From Sphingobacteriia bacterium (lineage in GTDB: Bacteria; Bacteroidota; Bacteroidia; Chitinophagales; Chitinophagaceae), in the NCBI GenBank assembly GCA_947456855.1, contig CANGTR010000017.1:1-34596 (forward strand): a stretch of DNA of 34,596 nt, read 5' to 3'. This document shows, one piece after another, positions 24,873 through 33,266 of this stretch. Position 1 is the first letter of the stretch, and every line of letters starts with the position of its first letter. The notes beneath the pieces are model-generated. The model did no database searches. It was not told where the DNA came from and saw only the letters and a program-made list of their open reading frames with translations. A program made the position numbers and the translations under genes.

Positions 24873-26351
24873 CTATATTAATTTTTTTATATCACCCTTT
24901 ACTACTTTTCCCATAGCATTTCGGGGCAATTCATTTAGAATAATGTATTTTTTAGGTGTTTTATATGCGGCCATTTGCGTTCTTAACCATTGATTTATTT
25001 GAACAGTATCCAACATTGGATTGGAAGATACAAGTGCAGCAACAATTAACTCACCCCATTCTTCATCGGGTATACCAACTACAGCGCAATCATTGATCCA
25101 TTCATGCGTTCGCAATACTTCTTCTATTTCTAAAGCAGAAATTTTATACCCGCCAGATTTAATAATGTCCACTGAATTGCGGCCCATGATTCTATAATAA
25201 TCATTTTCAATCACGGCTATATCTCCAGTTTTAAACCAACCATTTTGAGTAAATGCTTCTTCAGTTGCTTTTGGGTTGTTCCAATATTTTGTAAATACGG
25301 TATCCCCTTTTATCAGAATTTCTCCTGGTTCATCTATGGCAGCAGCTTGGTATTGTTCATCGGCAAGCATCACTTGTACTCCTGGTAATGGCAGACCTAC
25401 ATAACCTGGTTTTCGTTCACCTAGATAAGGGTTACTCAAACCCATGCCAATTTCCGTCATTCCATAACGCTCCAATAATCGATGCCCGCTTATTGATTCC
25501 CATTTTTCCATAACAGTAACCGGTAAGGCAGCAGATCCAGATACCATTAGCCTAAAAGATTGCATAGCAGTTTTGATTTTTTCTTGTTCCGATACAGGCA
25601 ACTTTTCAAAAAAAGCAATCAACTTAAAGTAGATTGTAGGAACAGCCATGAATACATTAATAGCTCCTTTACTAAATTCATTGAATAAAGCAGCTTCAGA
25701 AAAAGAAGGTAAAAATTCGCAGATAGCGCCAGACCATAATGAACAACCTACCACATTAATGATGCCATGAACATGGTGCAATGGCAAAACACAAATGGTA
25801 CGATCAGATGACGACCAATGCCAAGCTTCAACCAAAGATATAATTTGAGCCTCTATAGTAGCATGCGTTGTTACAACCCCTTTGGGTTTATTGGTTGTAC
25901 CACTTGTATATAAGATCATTGCAGCTCTACTTAAATCAATAGAAGGTACTGCTGTTTCAATGATTGTATTTTCTTCTTCAACAATAATTAATCGAATACG
26001 ATTTTCTTTACAATAGTCAACAAACAGTGGGGCAAAAATAGCATTTACAATAATGATTGATGCTTGTGTATCTTCTATATAATATTGTAGAGACGGAAAT
26101 GGATGAGTAAGACATAGAGGAACCACTACTCCACCAGCTTTCCAAATCGCCCATTGTACTTTTACATAATCAAACCCAGGCTGTATCATAAATGCCACTC
26201 TTGCTTCAGCCAAATCCTTATCTCCATTTAAAAGCAGCTTTGCATAAGAATCAGATTGATTAATTAAATCACGATAGAAATATTGCTTTTCATTACTAAT
26301 AATGGCTACATTATTGGTGTATTGCTTTGCTTTTTCTAATAATGTTATCAT
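24873..26351 (-). CDS. Malonyl-CoA synthetase-like acyl-CoA ligase (MatB/ACSF3 type)
   Basis: A 492-residue ANL-family adenylating enzyme. It has the P-loop motif ILYTSGTTNKPKGVV (149-158), LPLHHVHGIINVV, the A5 motif ERYGMTEIGMGLSNPY with GERKPGYVGLPLPGVQV, the GDIA hinge region, and the C-terminal catalytic Lys in AMGKVVKG (about K482). The RYGMTEIGM and GERxPGxVGxPLPGV patterns are those of MatB and human ACSF3, which ligate malonate (or methylmalonate) to CoA. The operon also encodes malonate transport, which supports that substrate. No malonyl-CoA decarboxylase is in the window, so the product may feed fatty acid synthesis or be decarboxylated elsewhere. Confidence 0.85.
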   Translation of the reverse strand: MITLLEKAKQYTNNVAIISNEKQYFYRDLINQSDSYAKLLLNGDKDLAEARVAFMIQPGFDYVKVQWAIWKAGGVVVPLCLTHPFPSLQYYIEDTQASIIIVNAIFAPLFVDYCKENRIRLIIVEEENTIIETAVPSIDLSRAAMILYTSGTTNKPKGVVTTHATIEAQIISLVEAWHWSSSDRTICVLPLHHVHGIINVVGCSLWSGAICEFLPSFSEAALFNEFSKGAINVFMAVPTIYFKLIAFFEKLPVSEQEKIKTAMQSFRLMVSGSAALPVTVMEKWESISGHRLLERYGMTEIGMGLSNPYLGERKPGYVGLPLPGVQVMLADEQYQAAAIDEPGEILIKGDTVFTKYWNNPKATEEAFTQNGWFKTGDIAVIENDYYRIMGRNSVDIIKSGGYKISALEIEEVLRTHEWINDCAVVGIPDEEWGELIVAALVSSNPMLDTVQINQWLRTQMAAYKTPKKYIILNELPRNAMGKVVKGDIKKLI

Positions 26352-26363
26352 TCAAAAAAGAAT

Positions 26364-27764
26364 TTATAAATCAAAATAATGCTTGGCATTATTATAACAA
26401 ATGTCTTGTACAATCGATCCAATCCATTTTTCATCATTAGGCAACCTTCCTTTTTTCATTTCTTCTCCTAAAAAATTACACAATATTCTTCTGAAATACT
26501 CGTGCCTTGGAAAGGATAAAAAACTCCTTGAATCGGTAAGCATACCTACAAACCTGCTTAACAATCCCATATTACCAACCGACTTCAAATGATTAATCAT
26601 TCCATCCATTTGATCATTGAACCACCATGCTGCACCTAACTGTACTTTCCCAGGAAAACTACCATCATTAAAATTACCAACCATTGTAGCCAAAGCATCA
26701 TTGTCGTTAGGATTAATGCTGTACAAAATGGTTTTCGCCAATTTTCCCCTGGCATCCAAGCGATCTAGAAACGATGATACAGATTGTAGATCAACAGCAT
26801 TTCCAATAGAGTCCCATCCTGTATCTGCCCCTAATTGCTTAAACATCCTGGAGTTATTGTTGCGTATTGGACCCATGTGGTATTGTTGTACCCAATTTTT
26901 TTCGAAACCCCACTCTGCCAATAACGTTAACATCGCAGATTTGAATTTAGCAATAGCCACATTATCTGGCTGCTCGCCTTTTTGTACTAATTTAAAAATG
27001 GCAGCCAATTCACTGTGGGTATATGATTCGGCATATAATTTTTCTACACCATGATCTGAAACAGTACATCCATTGGCTGAGAAATAATCATGCCTGCTTT
27101 TCAATGCAGCGGTATAGCTATCAAAATCGTCAATCTTTATCCCGGCAACTTGCTCTAATTTTTTCAGGTAAATAGTAAAGTCTGCAACATTATTAATTGC
27201 AATGGCCTTATCCGGACGAAACGATGGAAGTACTTTAATCTGAAAATCACTTTGCTTAATTGCTTGGTGATATTGCAAATCATCCAAGGGGTCATCAGTA
27301 GTGCCCACATATTGCACATTCATTTTTTGCAATAATTGTTGTACACGAGTTGAATCATTTTTTAATTGCTCATTGCATTGCTCATATATTTTCTTTGCCG
27401 ATGATTTATTTAAAAATTCACTTATCCCAAAATAGCGTTGCAACTCTAGATGGGTCCAATGGAACAATGGGTTCTGAACGGTATAGGGAACCGTAATAGC
27501 CCATTTTTCAAATTTATCCCAATCTGATGCATCACCAGTGCAATATTTTTCAGCAATACCATTGGTTCGCATCGCCCTCCATTTGTAATGATCTCCATAA
27601 AGCCAAGCTTCGGTTATCGTGCTAAATGAGTAATTGTCTGCAATCATTTTTGGAGAAAGATGATTGTGATAATCGATGATTGGCATTTCTTTTGCAAAAT
27701 CATGATAAAGCTTTTGAGCCTGCAAGGATTCTAACAAAAAATGCTCATTAATAAATTGACTCAT
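26364..27764 (-). CDS. uxaC: Glucuronate/uronate isomerase
   Basis: A 466-residue amidohydrolase-superfamily enzyme that converts D-glucuronate to D-fructuronate (and D-galacturonate to D-tagaturonate). Signature stretches are IIDYHNHLSPKMIADN (HxH at 33-35), YVGTTDDPLDDLQYH, VLPSFRPDKA, GMLTDSRSFLSFPRHEYFRR and a C-terminal KWIGSIVQDICYNNAKHY. Length is normal. It lies 5 bp after uxuA and 12 bp before the malonyl-CoA synthetase-like gene, forming the entry step of the hexuronate route in this operon. Confidence 0.97.
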   Translation of the reverse strand: MSQFINEHFLLESLQAQKLYHDFAKEMPIIDYHNHLSPKMIADNYSFSTITEAWLYGDHYKWRAMRTNGIAEKYCTGDASDWDKFEKWAITVPYTVQNPLFHWTHLELQRYFGISEFLNKSSAKKIYEQCNEQLKNDSTRVQQLLQKMNVQYVGTTDDPLDDLQYHQAIKQSDFQIKVLPSFRPDKAIAINNVADFTIYLKKLEQVAGIKIDDFDSYTAALKSRHDYFSANGCTVSDHGVEKLYAESYTHSELAAIFKLVQKGEQPDNVAIAKFKSAMLTLLAEWGFEKNWVQQYHMGPIRNNNSRMFKQLGADTGWDSIGNAVDLQSVSSFLDRLDARGKLAKTILYSINPNDNDALATMVGNFNDGSFPGKVQLGAAWWFNDQMDGMINHLKSVGNMGLLSRFVGMLTDSRSFLSFPRHEYFRRILCNFLGEEMKKGRLPNDEKWIGSIVQDICYNNAKHYFDL

Positions 27765-27769
27765 AGCTA

Positions 27770-28945
27770 TTAAAATAAAGTTTTTGATATCCCCATTTCC
27801 AATCCTCTTAGTTCTGCCAATCCGCGTAACCTGCCAATGGCACTGTATCCAGGGTTGGTTTTCTTTTTTAAATCATCCAGCATTTGATGGCCATGATCGG
27901 GTCGCATGGGTATGGCTATTTTTCTTTTTTGCATGATTTCAACTACCGATTTTACAACCGAATACATATCTACATCCCCCTCTAAATGATTGTCTTCATA
28001 AAAATCTCCATGCGCATTGCGTTTGGTACTTCTTAAATGCAAGAAATTAATTCGCTCCGCAAACTGGCGAACCATCGATGGCAAATCATTATCGGGCCTT
28101 ACCCCAAATGACCCCGTGCAAAAACAAAGACCATTATTGGTTGAAGGAACAGCTTTTATCAACGCTTCTATATCAGCTGCTGTACTTACTACTCTGGGCA
28201 ATCCTAACAATGGATAAGGAGGATCATCAGGATGAATGACCATCTTAACATTGGATGCATCTGCAATAGGAATGATTTGTTCTAAAAAATAAATCAAATG
28301 ATTTCTTAACTGGTTGGCGTCAATTCCATCATATTTATCCAAAGCTTCTTGAAACTGTTCAATGGTAAAACTCTCTTCGCTTCCGGGCAGTCCCTTAATC
28401 ATATTTTGTTTCAACAATAATTTTTCTTCGTCATTCATAGAATTGAATCGAGCAGTTGCCCTATCAATCTCTACACTACTATAGTCATTGGCTGCATTTT
28501 TTCTTTTTAAAATAAACAAATCAAATGCAACTACAGCAGCCCTTTCATACAATAATGCCAATGATCCATCTTTCATAGGATAAGCCAAATTGGTTCTTGT
28601 CCAATCCATTACTGGCATGAAATTATAGGTAATGGTGTGGATTCCACAGACACTTAAATTTTTAATTGATTCCTGATAATTAAAAATATATTCTTGAAAT
28701 CCTGCTGCTTGTGTTTTAATAGACTCATGAACAGGTACACTTTCAACAACATCCCATGTTAAACCTGCCGCTTCAATTATTTTTTTACGTTCCTGAATTT
28801 GTGCAATAGACCACACTTCTCCATTGGGTATATGGTGTAATGCAGAAACAACACCAGTACATCCGGCTTGAGCAATATCACTTAAACTAACAGGATCATT
28901 CGGCCCATACCAACGCATGGTCTGAATCATTGAGTATAATTCCAT
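27770..28945 (-). CDS. uxuA: D-mannonate dehydratase
   Basis: A 391-residue enzyme dehydrating D-mannonate to 2-keto-3-deoxygluconate. It has the family start [20 protein letters not shown], then [14 protein letters not shown], the metal-ligand regions [43 protein letters not shown] and [16 protein letters not shown]. Length is typical. Gaps are 12 bp to the upstream SDR gene and 5 bp to uxaC. The following KDG kinase and KDPG aldolase are not in the window. Confidence 0.97.
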   Translation of the reverse strand: MELYSMIQTMRWYGPNDPVSLSDIAQAGCTGVVSALHHIPNGEVWSIAQIQERKKIIEAAGLTWDVVESVPVHESIKTQAAGFQEYIFNYQESIKNLSVCGIHTITYNFMPVMDWTRTNLAYPMKDGSLALLYERAAVVAFDLFILKRKNAANDYSSVEIDRATARFNSMNDEEKLLLKQNMIKGLPGSEESFTIEQFQEALDKYDGIDANQLRNHLIYFLEQIIPIADASNVKMVIHPDDPPYPLLGLPRVVSTAADIEALIKAVPSTNNGLCFCTGSFGVRPDNDLPSMVRQFAERINFLHLRSTKRNAHGDFYEDNHLEGDVDMYSVVKSVVEIMQKRKIAIPMRPDHGHQMLDDLKKKTNPGYSAIGRLRGLAELRGLEMGISKTLF

Positions 28946-28957
28946 TTTAAATCTTTT

Positions 28958-29773
28958 TTAAACTCCCGTAAATGCCATAAATCCACCATCAACACCAACA
29001 ATGGTTCCAGTTACGAATCGAGAGGCATCACTTAATAACCATATTAAAGCGCCATTCAATTCGGCTGGGTTACCCATTCTTTTGTAGGGTGTATTTTGAA
29101 TAATCAATCCTCCTCGTTCGGTATAAGAGCCATCAGGATTGGTCAGCAAGGTTCTATTTTGCTCTGTTAAGAAAAAACCTGGCATAATTGCATTCATTCT
29201 TACTCTATCACCATATCTATTGGCTAATTCAACTGCCATCCAACGTGTATACGCATCAATGGATGATTTTCCTAAACTATACCCTAAAACCCTTGTTAAA
29301 GCCCTAGTTGCACTGGCTGAAGAAATATTTACAATACTGCCAGAAGATTGTGCTGCAATGCTTGGCCCAAAAACCTGTGTTGGAATAACCGTTCCCATTA
29401 AATTTAAATCTAGTGCTTTTCTAATTGCATCTATATTCAATGAAAATATATCTTCACCTGGTTTTACAACAGACTCAGGAATATTTCCTCCGGCTGCATT
29501 TACCAATCCATCAATCCTTCCAAAATGCTTGATTACACTATCTTTAGCAACTTTCAATGCATCTTCATCCAATACATCTGCAATCAATGGAATTGCATTT
29601 ACACCTAATTGAATCAGCGCATTTGCCCTTTCTTCTGCAACTACTTTATTTCTTCCCAAAATAGCAACATTGCCCCCTTCTTCAGCAATAGCGTTATTAA
29701 AAGCATTGCCCAGAATGCCCGTTCCGCCTGTTACTACTATTGTTTTATTTTTTAATGAGAAAATACTTTCCAT
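28958..29773 (-). CDS. SDR-family D-mannonate oxidoreductase (fructuronate reductase), UxuB role
   Basis: A 271-residue short-chain dehydrogenase. The Rossmann motif is VVTGGTGILGNAF (TG-x3-GxG type, 15-22). The catalytic set is S151/S152 in VNISSASA, and Y165 and K169 in LGYSLGKSS. The C-terminus VGVDGGFMAFTGV is typical of SDRs found in uronate operons, including the Bacillus subtilis YjmF-type UxuB. It should reduce D-fructuronate to D-mannonate with NAD(P)H, the step between UxaC and UxuA. Its place 12 bp before uxuA supports this strongly. It is unrelated to the long-chain UxuB of E. coli. Confidence 0.9.
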   Translation of the reverse strand: MESIFSLKNKTIVVTGGTGILGNAFNNAIAEEGGNVAILGRNKVVAEERANALIQLGVNAIPLIADVLDEDALKVAKDSVIKHFGRIDGLVNAAGGNIPESVVKPGEDIFSLNIDAIRKALDLNLMGTVIPTQVFGPSIAAQSSGSIVNISSASATRALTRVLGYSLGKSSIDAYTRWMAVELANRYGDRVRMNAIMPGFFLTEQNRTLLTNPDGSYTERGGLIIQNTPYKRMGNPAELNGALIWLLSDASRFVTGTIVGVDGGFMAFTGV

Positions 29774-29774
29774 T

Positions 29775-30824
29775 TTATTGATTTAAAGTTTTCATATCAA
29801 TTACAAATCGATACTTAACATCAGATTTTATGATTCGGTCATAAGCAGTGTTGATGTATTGCATTGGAATAACCTCAACATCGGAATATATATTGTTTGC
29901 AGCGCAGAAATCAAGCATTTCTTGGGTTTCTTTAATCCCACCAATCATTGAACCCACAATGCTTCTTCGCTTAGAAATAATGGAAGCAGCATTGAATCGA
30001 TTGTCTTCAGGAGGTATTCCTACTAGCAGCATTTTGCCATCAATTTTTAATAGGTCTAGGTATTGATTCATATCATGAACAGCTGCAACGGTATCCAAAA
30101 TAAAATCAAATTGCATTTTCAATTTTTTAAGTTGATTTTTATCGGTTGTTAATACAAAATGATGAGCTCCTAATCTTTTAGCGTCTGCTTCTTTTGAAGG
30201 AGATGTACTTAACATGGTTACCTCCGCTCCAAATGCAGCTGCAAACTTTACTGCCATATGACCTAAGCCACCTAAACCCAAAACAGCTACCTGATGACCT
30301 TTGGTAACACCTGCATATTTTAGTGGAGAATAAGTAGTAATTCCCGCACACAAAAGAGGAGCAACTCCTTCTAAATTTTGTTCAAATGGAATATGGAGGG
30401 TATACTGCTCATCAATTACATAGTCTGAAGAATATCCGCCAAAAGTTGGCGTAATTCCATCTCTATAATAACCATTATAAGAGGGAACCATTCCTTCGTC
30501 ACAATATTGCTCCAATCCAGATTTACAACAATTGCATTTCCTACAAGAATCTACAAACACACCAACCCCAGCCAAATCTCCTACTTTAAATTTGGTAACA
30601 GCAGCGCCCACTTCGGTAACCCTACCTACTATTTCATGACCGGGTACAATTGGATAAATAGATGGCCCCCATTCGCTTCTTGCCATATGTATATCCGAGT
30701 GGCAAACCCCACAATACATTATATCAATTTTTACATCTGTAGGTCCTACATCCCTTCTTTCAAACTCCAATGCATGAATTGCATCGGTCTTGCTATTTGC
30801 TCCAAAACCATGTACTTTATACAT
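29775..30824 (-). CDS. Zinc-dependent alcohol dehydrogenase, YahK/cinnamyl-alcohol dehydrogenase type
   Basis: A 349-residue medium-chain dehydrogenase. Catalytic zinc ligands are in GVCHSDIH (C41) and PGHEIVG (H63, E64). The structural zinc set CRKCNCCKSGLEQYC gives C94, C97, C100 and C108. The cofactor fold is VLGLGGLGHMAVKFAAAFGA, followed by STSPSK, whose Ser/Lys pattern suggests NADPH. Relatives reduce a broad range of aldehydes (E. coli YahK) or interconvert cinnamyl alcohols and aldehydes. It lies between the GH3 enzyme (11-bp gap) and the SDR (1-bp gap). It may act on an aglycone or on an aldehyde from sugar breakdown; this is inference. Confidence 0.93.
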   Translation of the reverse strand: MYKVHGFGANSKTDAIHALEFERRDVGPTDVKIDIMYCGVCHSDIHMARSEWGPSIYPIVPGHEIVGRVTEVGAAVTKFKVGDLAGVGVFVDSCRKCNCCKSGLEQYCDEGMVPSYNGYYRDGITPTFGGYSSDYVIDEQYTLHIPFEQNLEGVAPLLCAGITTYSPLKYAGVTKGHQVAVLGLGGLGHMAVKFAAAFGAEVTMLSTSPSKEADAKRLGAHHFVLTTDKNQLKKLKMQFDFILDTVAAVHDMNQYLDLLKIDGKMLLVGIPPEDNRFNAASIISKRRSIVGSMIGGIKETQEMLDFCAANNIYSDVEVIPMQYINTAYDRIIKSDVKYRFVIDMKTLNQ

Positions 30825-30835
30825 ATGGGTGGTTT

Positions 30836-33265
30836 TTAATTTATTATAAACTTTTTTCTAACCCTGATATCTTCACTTGAACTTCCTACTAATATTTCAA
30901 ATACACCAGGTTCTACAATAGATTTCATGTTTTTATCCAACAATGAAATGTCTTTAGGACTTAATGTAAATCGAATTTTTTTTGTTTCTCCAACATTTAA
31001 TGAAACTCTTTCGAAGCCCCTCAACTGAGTATCGTATACAGTAACACTACTTACTTCATCTTTGAAATACAATTGAACTACTTCGTCACCTTTGTATTTC
31101 CCGGTATTGGTAATATCCAAACTAATTTCAATATTCTTAGTACCATTCTGTTTTTCTGGACTAACTTGTAAATTACTGTATTTAAAGCTCGTATAACTTA
31201 ACCCAAATCCAAAAGGATACAAAACTCCATATACATTGGTTTTGCCAAAACCATTAGGCCCATCGCCAGGCTGACCTGCATGAGACCCTGGTTTAAATGG
31301 AAAATTCAATTCAATTTGACCAACTGATTTTGGAAAAGTTACCGATAATTTTCCTCCAGGATTATAATCACCAAAAATAGTTTCTGCAATTGCAGTACCT
31401 CCATCAACACCTGGGCACCAAGCTTCGATAATGGCAGGTAAAAACTTAGCTGGCCAATTAATGGTAAGTGGTTGTCCATTTATTAACACCATCACAACTG
31501 GTTTTCCTGTTGCATGCAATGCTTGCAACAAAAGCAATTGACGACCAGTTAAATCCAAATTGGTTCTGCTTCTACTCTCTCCAAATTGATTTTCTGTTTC
31601 GCCCATTACAGCAATAATAACATCAACATTTTGAGCAATACGAACTGCAGAATCGATTGAAGCTTGTTCCTTTGAACTGATGGAAGTAGGAAAAATTTCA
31701 CTTTCGGGCCAGTTGGCGTCGGTTGATTCGCACCCTTTAGCATATTGTAAATTAACCGAAGTACCCAAATAGTTTTTTAATCCTTCTAGAACAGAAATTA
31801 CTTTTACATTCGAAGGGCCATATCTACTCATGGAAGTAAGGGTATCATTTGCCAATGGACCTGTTACCAATACTTTTGTTATTTTACTTTTATCAAGTGG
31901 TAATAATTGTTGCTCATTTTTGAGTAAAACCAAGGCTTCTCTAGAAATTTGTTTACTAAAAGCTTTGGCCTCATTATTGTTAACTAAGTCGTCTGCTTTT
32001 TTTGTATCAGCCACAAAAGGGTAATCAAATAAGCCCATTTTAAACTTATAGCTCAATACTTCTGCTACCCTGGCATCCAAGGTTTTCATGGAGAGCAAAC
32101 CATCTTTTACCAATTTACGCGCTGGGAGTAAAAAGGTTTCTGGATTTTGAAAATTTGTTCGAACATTCATTCCAGCTTCCAATGCTATTTTAATTGCATC
32201 TGCAGAGTCTTTTGCAACATGGTGCTTAGAATAGATGAATTCTAAAGCATCGCTATCACTTACAACATACCCATCAAATCCAAATTTCTTGCGTAATAAT
32301 TCAGTAAGAAAATAATAACTACCTGTTACTGGCATTCCATCCCAATCGTTATAACTGCTCATTATCCCCATAGGATGCGCTTCTTTGATAATTCTTTCAT
32401 AAGGATAGAGATACAGGTTGAACAATTCTCTTGGCGAAATATGTGGATCGGTTCTTGCATTGCCGTCTCTACCACCTTTTGGAACACTATATCCCATATA
32501 ATGTTTGAGCGTAGAAGCAACGCCTTCTGCTTGAACTCCTAATACCATTTGCTTTCCCAACTCGGTAACCAAAAACGGATCTTCGCCATAACATTCAACC
32601 ACCCTGCCCCATCTTGGATCTCTGGCTAAATCTAAAATCGGAACATATACATTGGTATATCCCAATGCTTTTGCCTCTCTTCCAACTATATGACCTGCTT
32701 GATTTAACAACGATTTATTCCAAGTACTTCCTATCGCAATTGGAGCAGGAAAAGCGGTTGCTTTTTCATTGGCTAAACCATGTATGCCTTCATTGGTAAA
32801 ATCAACTGGTATACCCAGCCTTGTTTGTTCTACAAACCATTGCTGAACAGTATTGATTGCTTCTGCGTGGCGGCTATAAGGGTAAGAATACTTAGTAAAG
32901 GTGGAAGCCCTGAATGTAGTAGAATTCAAGTGTTCATCAATATTGGCAATACCGTCTTTCCAGATTTTATTTTTCCATTGTGGTGTAGGCAATTCATCTT
33001 TCAATACCCTCCCATACCCGTACAAAGTAACCAATTGAGCAGTTTTCTCATCTACATTCATTTGATTAAGCAAATTAATAACTCTCTTTTCTACAGATTG
33101 TTTTGGATCTTCAAAAATATCTTTGACTCCATTTTTATTAAAATCAATCCATCCATCTTTTTGCAGTTTACTAAATGTAGACTGTGCTTGAATTTCAAGT
33201 AGGAGGCCATTAGTAAAAAAAAACATTGTTCCAATAAAAATCCACCAGTTTCGCATTTTGGGCAT
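30836..33265 (-). CDS. GH3 beta-glucosidase-like glycoside hydrolase, exported
   Basis: I place the start at the ATG at 33265 (MPKMRNWWIFIGTMFFF), giving 809 residues; a TTG 15 bp upstream would overlap the preceding gene. A signal peptide ends near IQAQ. The GH3 N-domain has GRVVECYGEDPFLV, TLKHYMGYSVPKGGRDGNAR and the nucleophile in FDGYVVSDSDALEF. The C-domain has MGETENQFGESRSRTNLDL (putative acid/base Glu) and VMVLINGQPL. A fibronectin III-like tail (GDEVVQLYFKDEVSSVTVY) ends the protein. Family members remove glucose or xylose from oligosaccharides and plant glycosides in the periplasm. It lies 1 bp after the upstream hydrolase gene. Confidence 0.94.
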   Translation of the reverse strand: MPKMRNWWIFIGTMFFFTNGLLLEIQAQSTFSKLQKDGWIDFNKNGVKDIFEDPKQSVEKRVINLLNQMNVDEKTAQLVTLYGYGRVLKDELPTPQWKNKIWKDGIANIDEHLNSTTFRASTFTKYSYPYSRHAEAINTVQQWFVEQTRLGIPVDFTNEGIHGLANEKATAFPAPIAIGSTWNKSLLNQAGHIVGREAKALGYTNVYVPILDLARDPRWGRVVECYGEDPFLVTELGKQMVLGVQAEGVASTLKHYMGYSVPKGGRDGNARTDPHISPRELFNLYLYPYERIIKEAHPMGIMSSYNDWDGMPVTGSYYFLTELLRKKFGFDGYVVSDSDALEFIYSKHHVAKDSADAIKIALEAGMNVRTNFQNPETFLLPARKLVKDGLLSMKTLDARVAEVLSYKFKMGLFDYPFVADTKKADDLVNNNEAKAFSKQISREALVLLKNEQQLLPLDKSKITKVLVTGPLANDTLTSMSRYGPSNVKVISVLEGLKNYLGTSVNLQYAKGCESTDANWPESEIFPTSISSKEQASIDSAVRIAQNVDVIIAVMGETENQFGESRSRTNLDLTGRQLLLLQALHATGKPVVMVLINGQPLTINWPAKFLPAIIEAWCPGVDGGTAIAETIFGDYNPGGKLSVTFPKSVGQIELNFPFKPGSHAGQPGDGPNGFGKTNVYGVLYPFGFGLSYTSFKYSNLQVSPEKQNGTKNIEISLDITNTGKYKGDEVVQLYFKDEVSSVTVYDTQLRGFERVSLNVGETKKIRFTLSPKDISLLDKNMKSIVEPGVFEILVGSSSEDIRVRKKFIIN

Positions 33266-33266
33266 T

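Noticed and set aside
26617..27054. 145-codon plus-strand open frame
   Set aside because: It is a shadow within uxaC on the opposite strand.
29139..29612. 157-codon plus-strand open frame
   Set aside because: It is antisense to the SDR oxidoreductase, which has a full set of catalytic motifs. The plus-strand translation resembles no family I know.
32780..33202. 140-codon plus-strand open frame
   Set aside because: It is antisense to the GH3 gene and has no recognisable motif.
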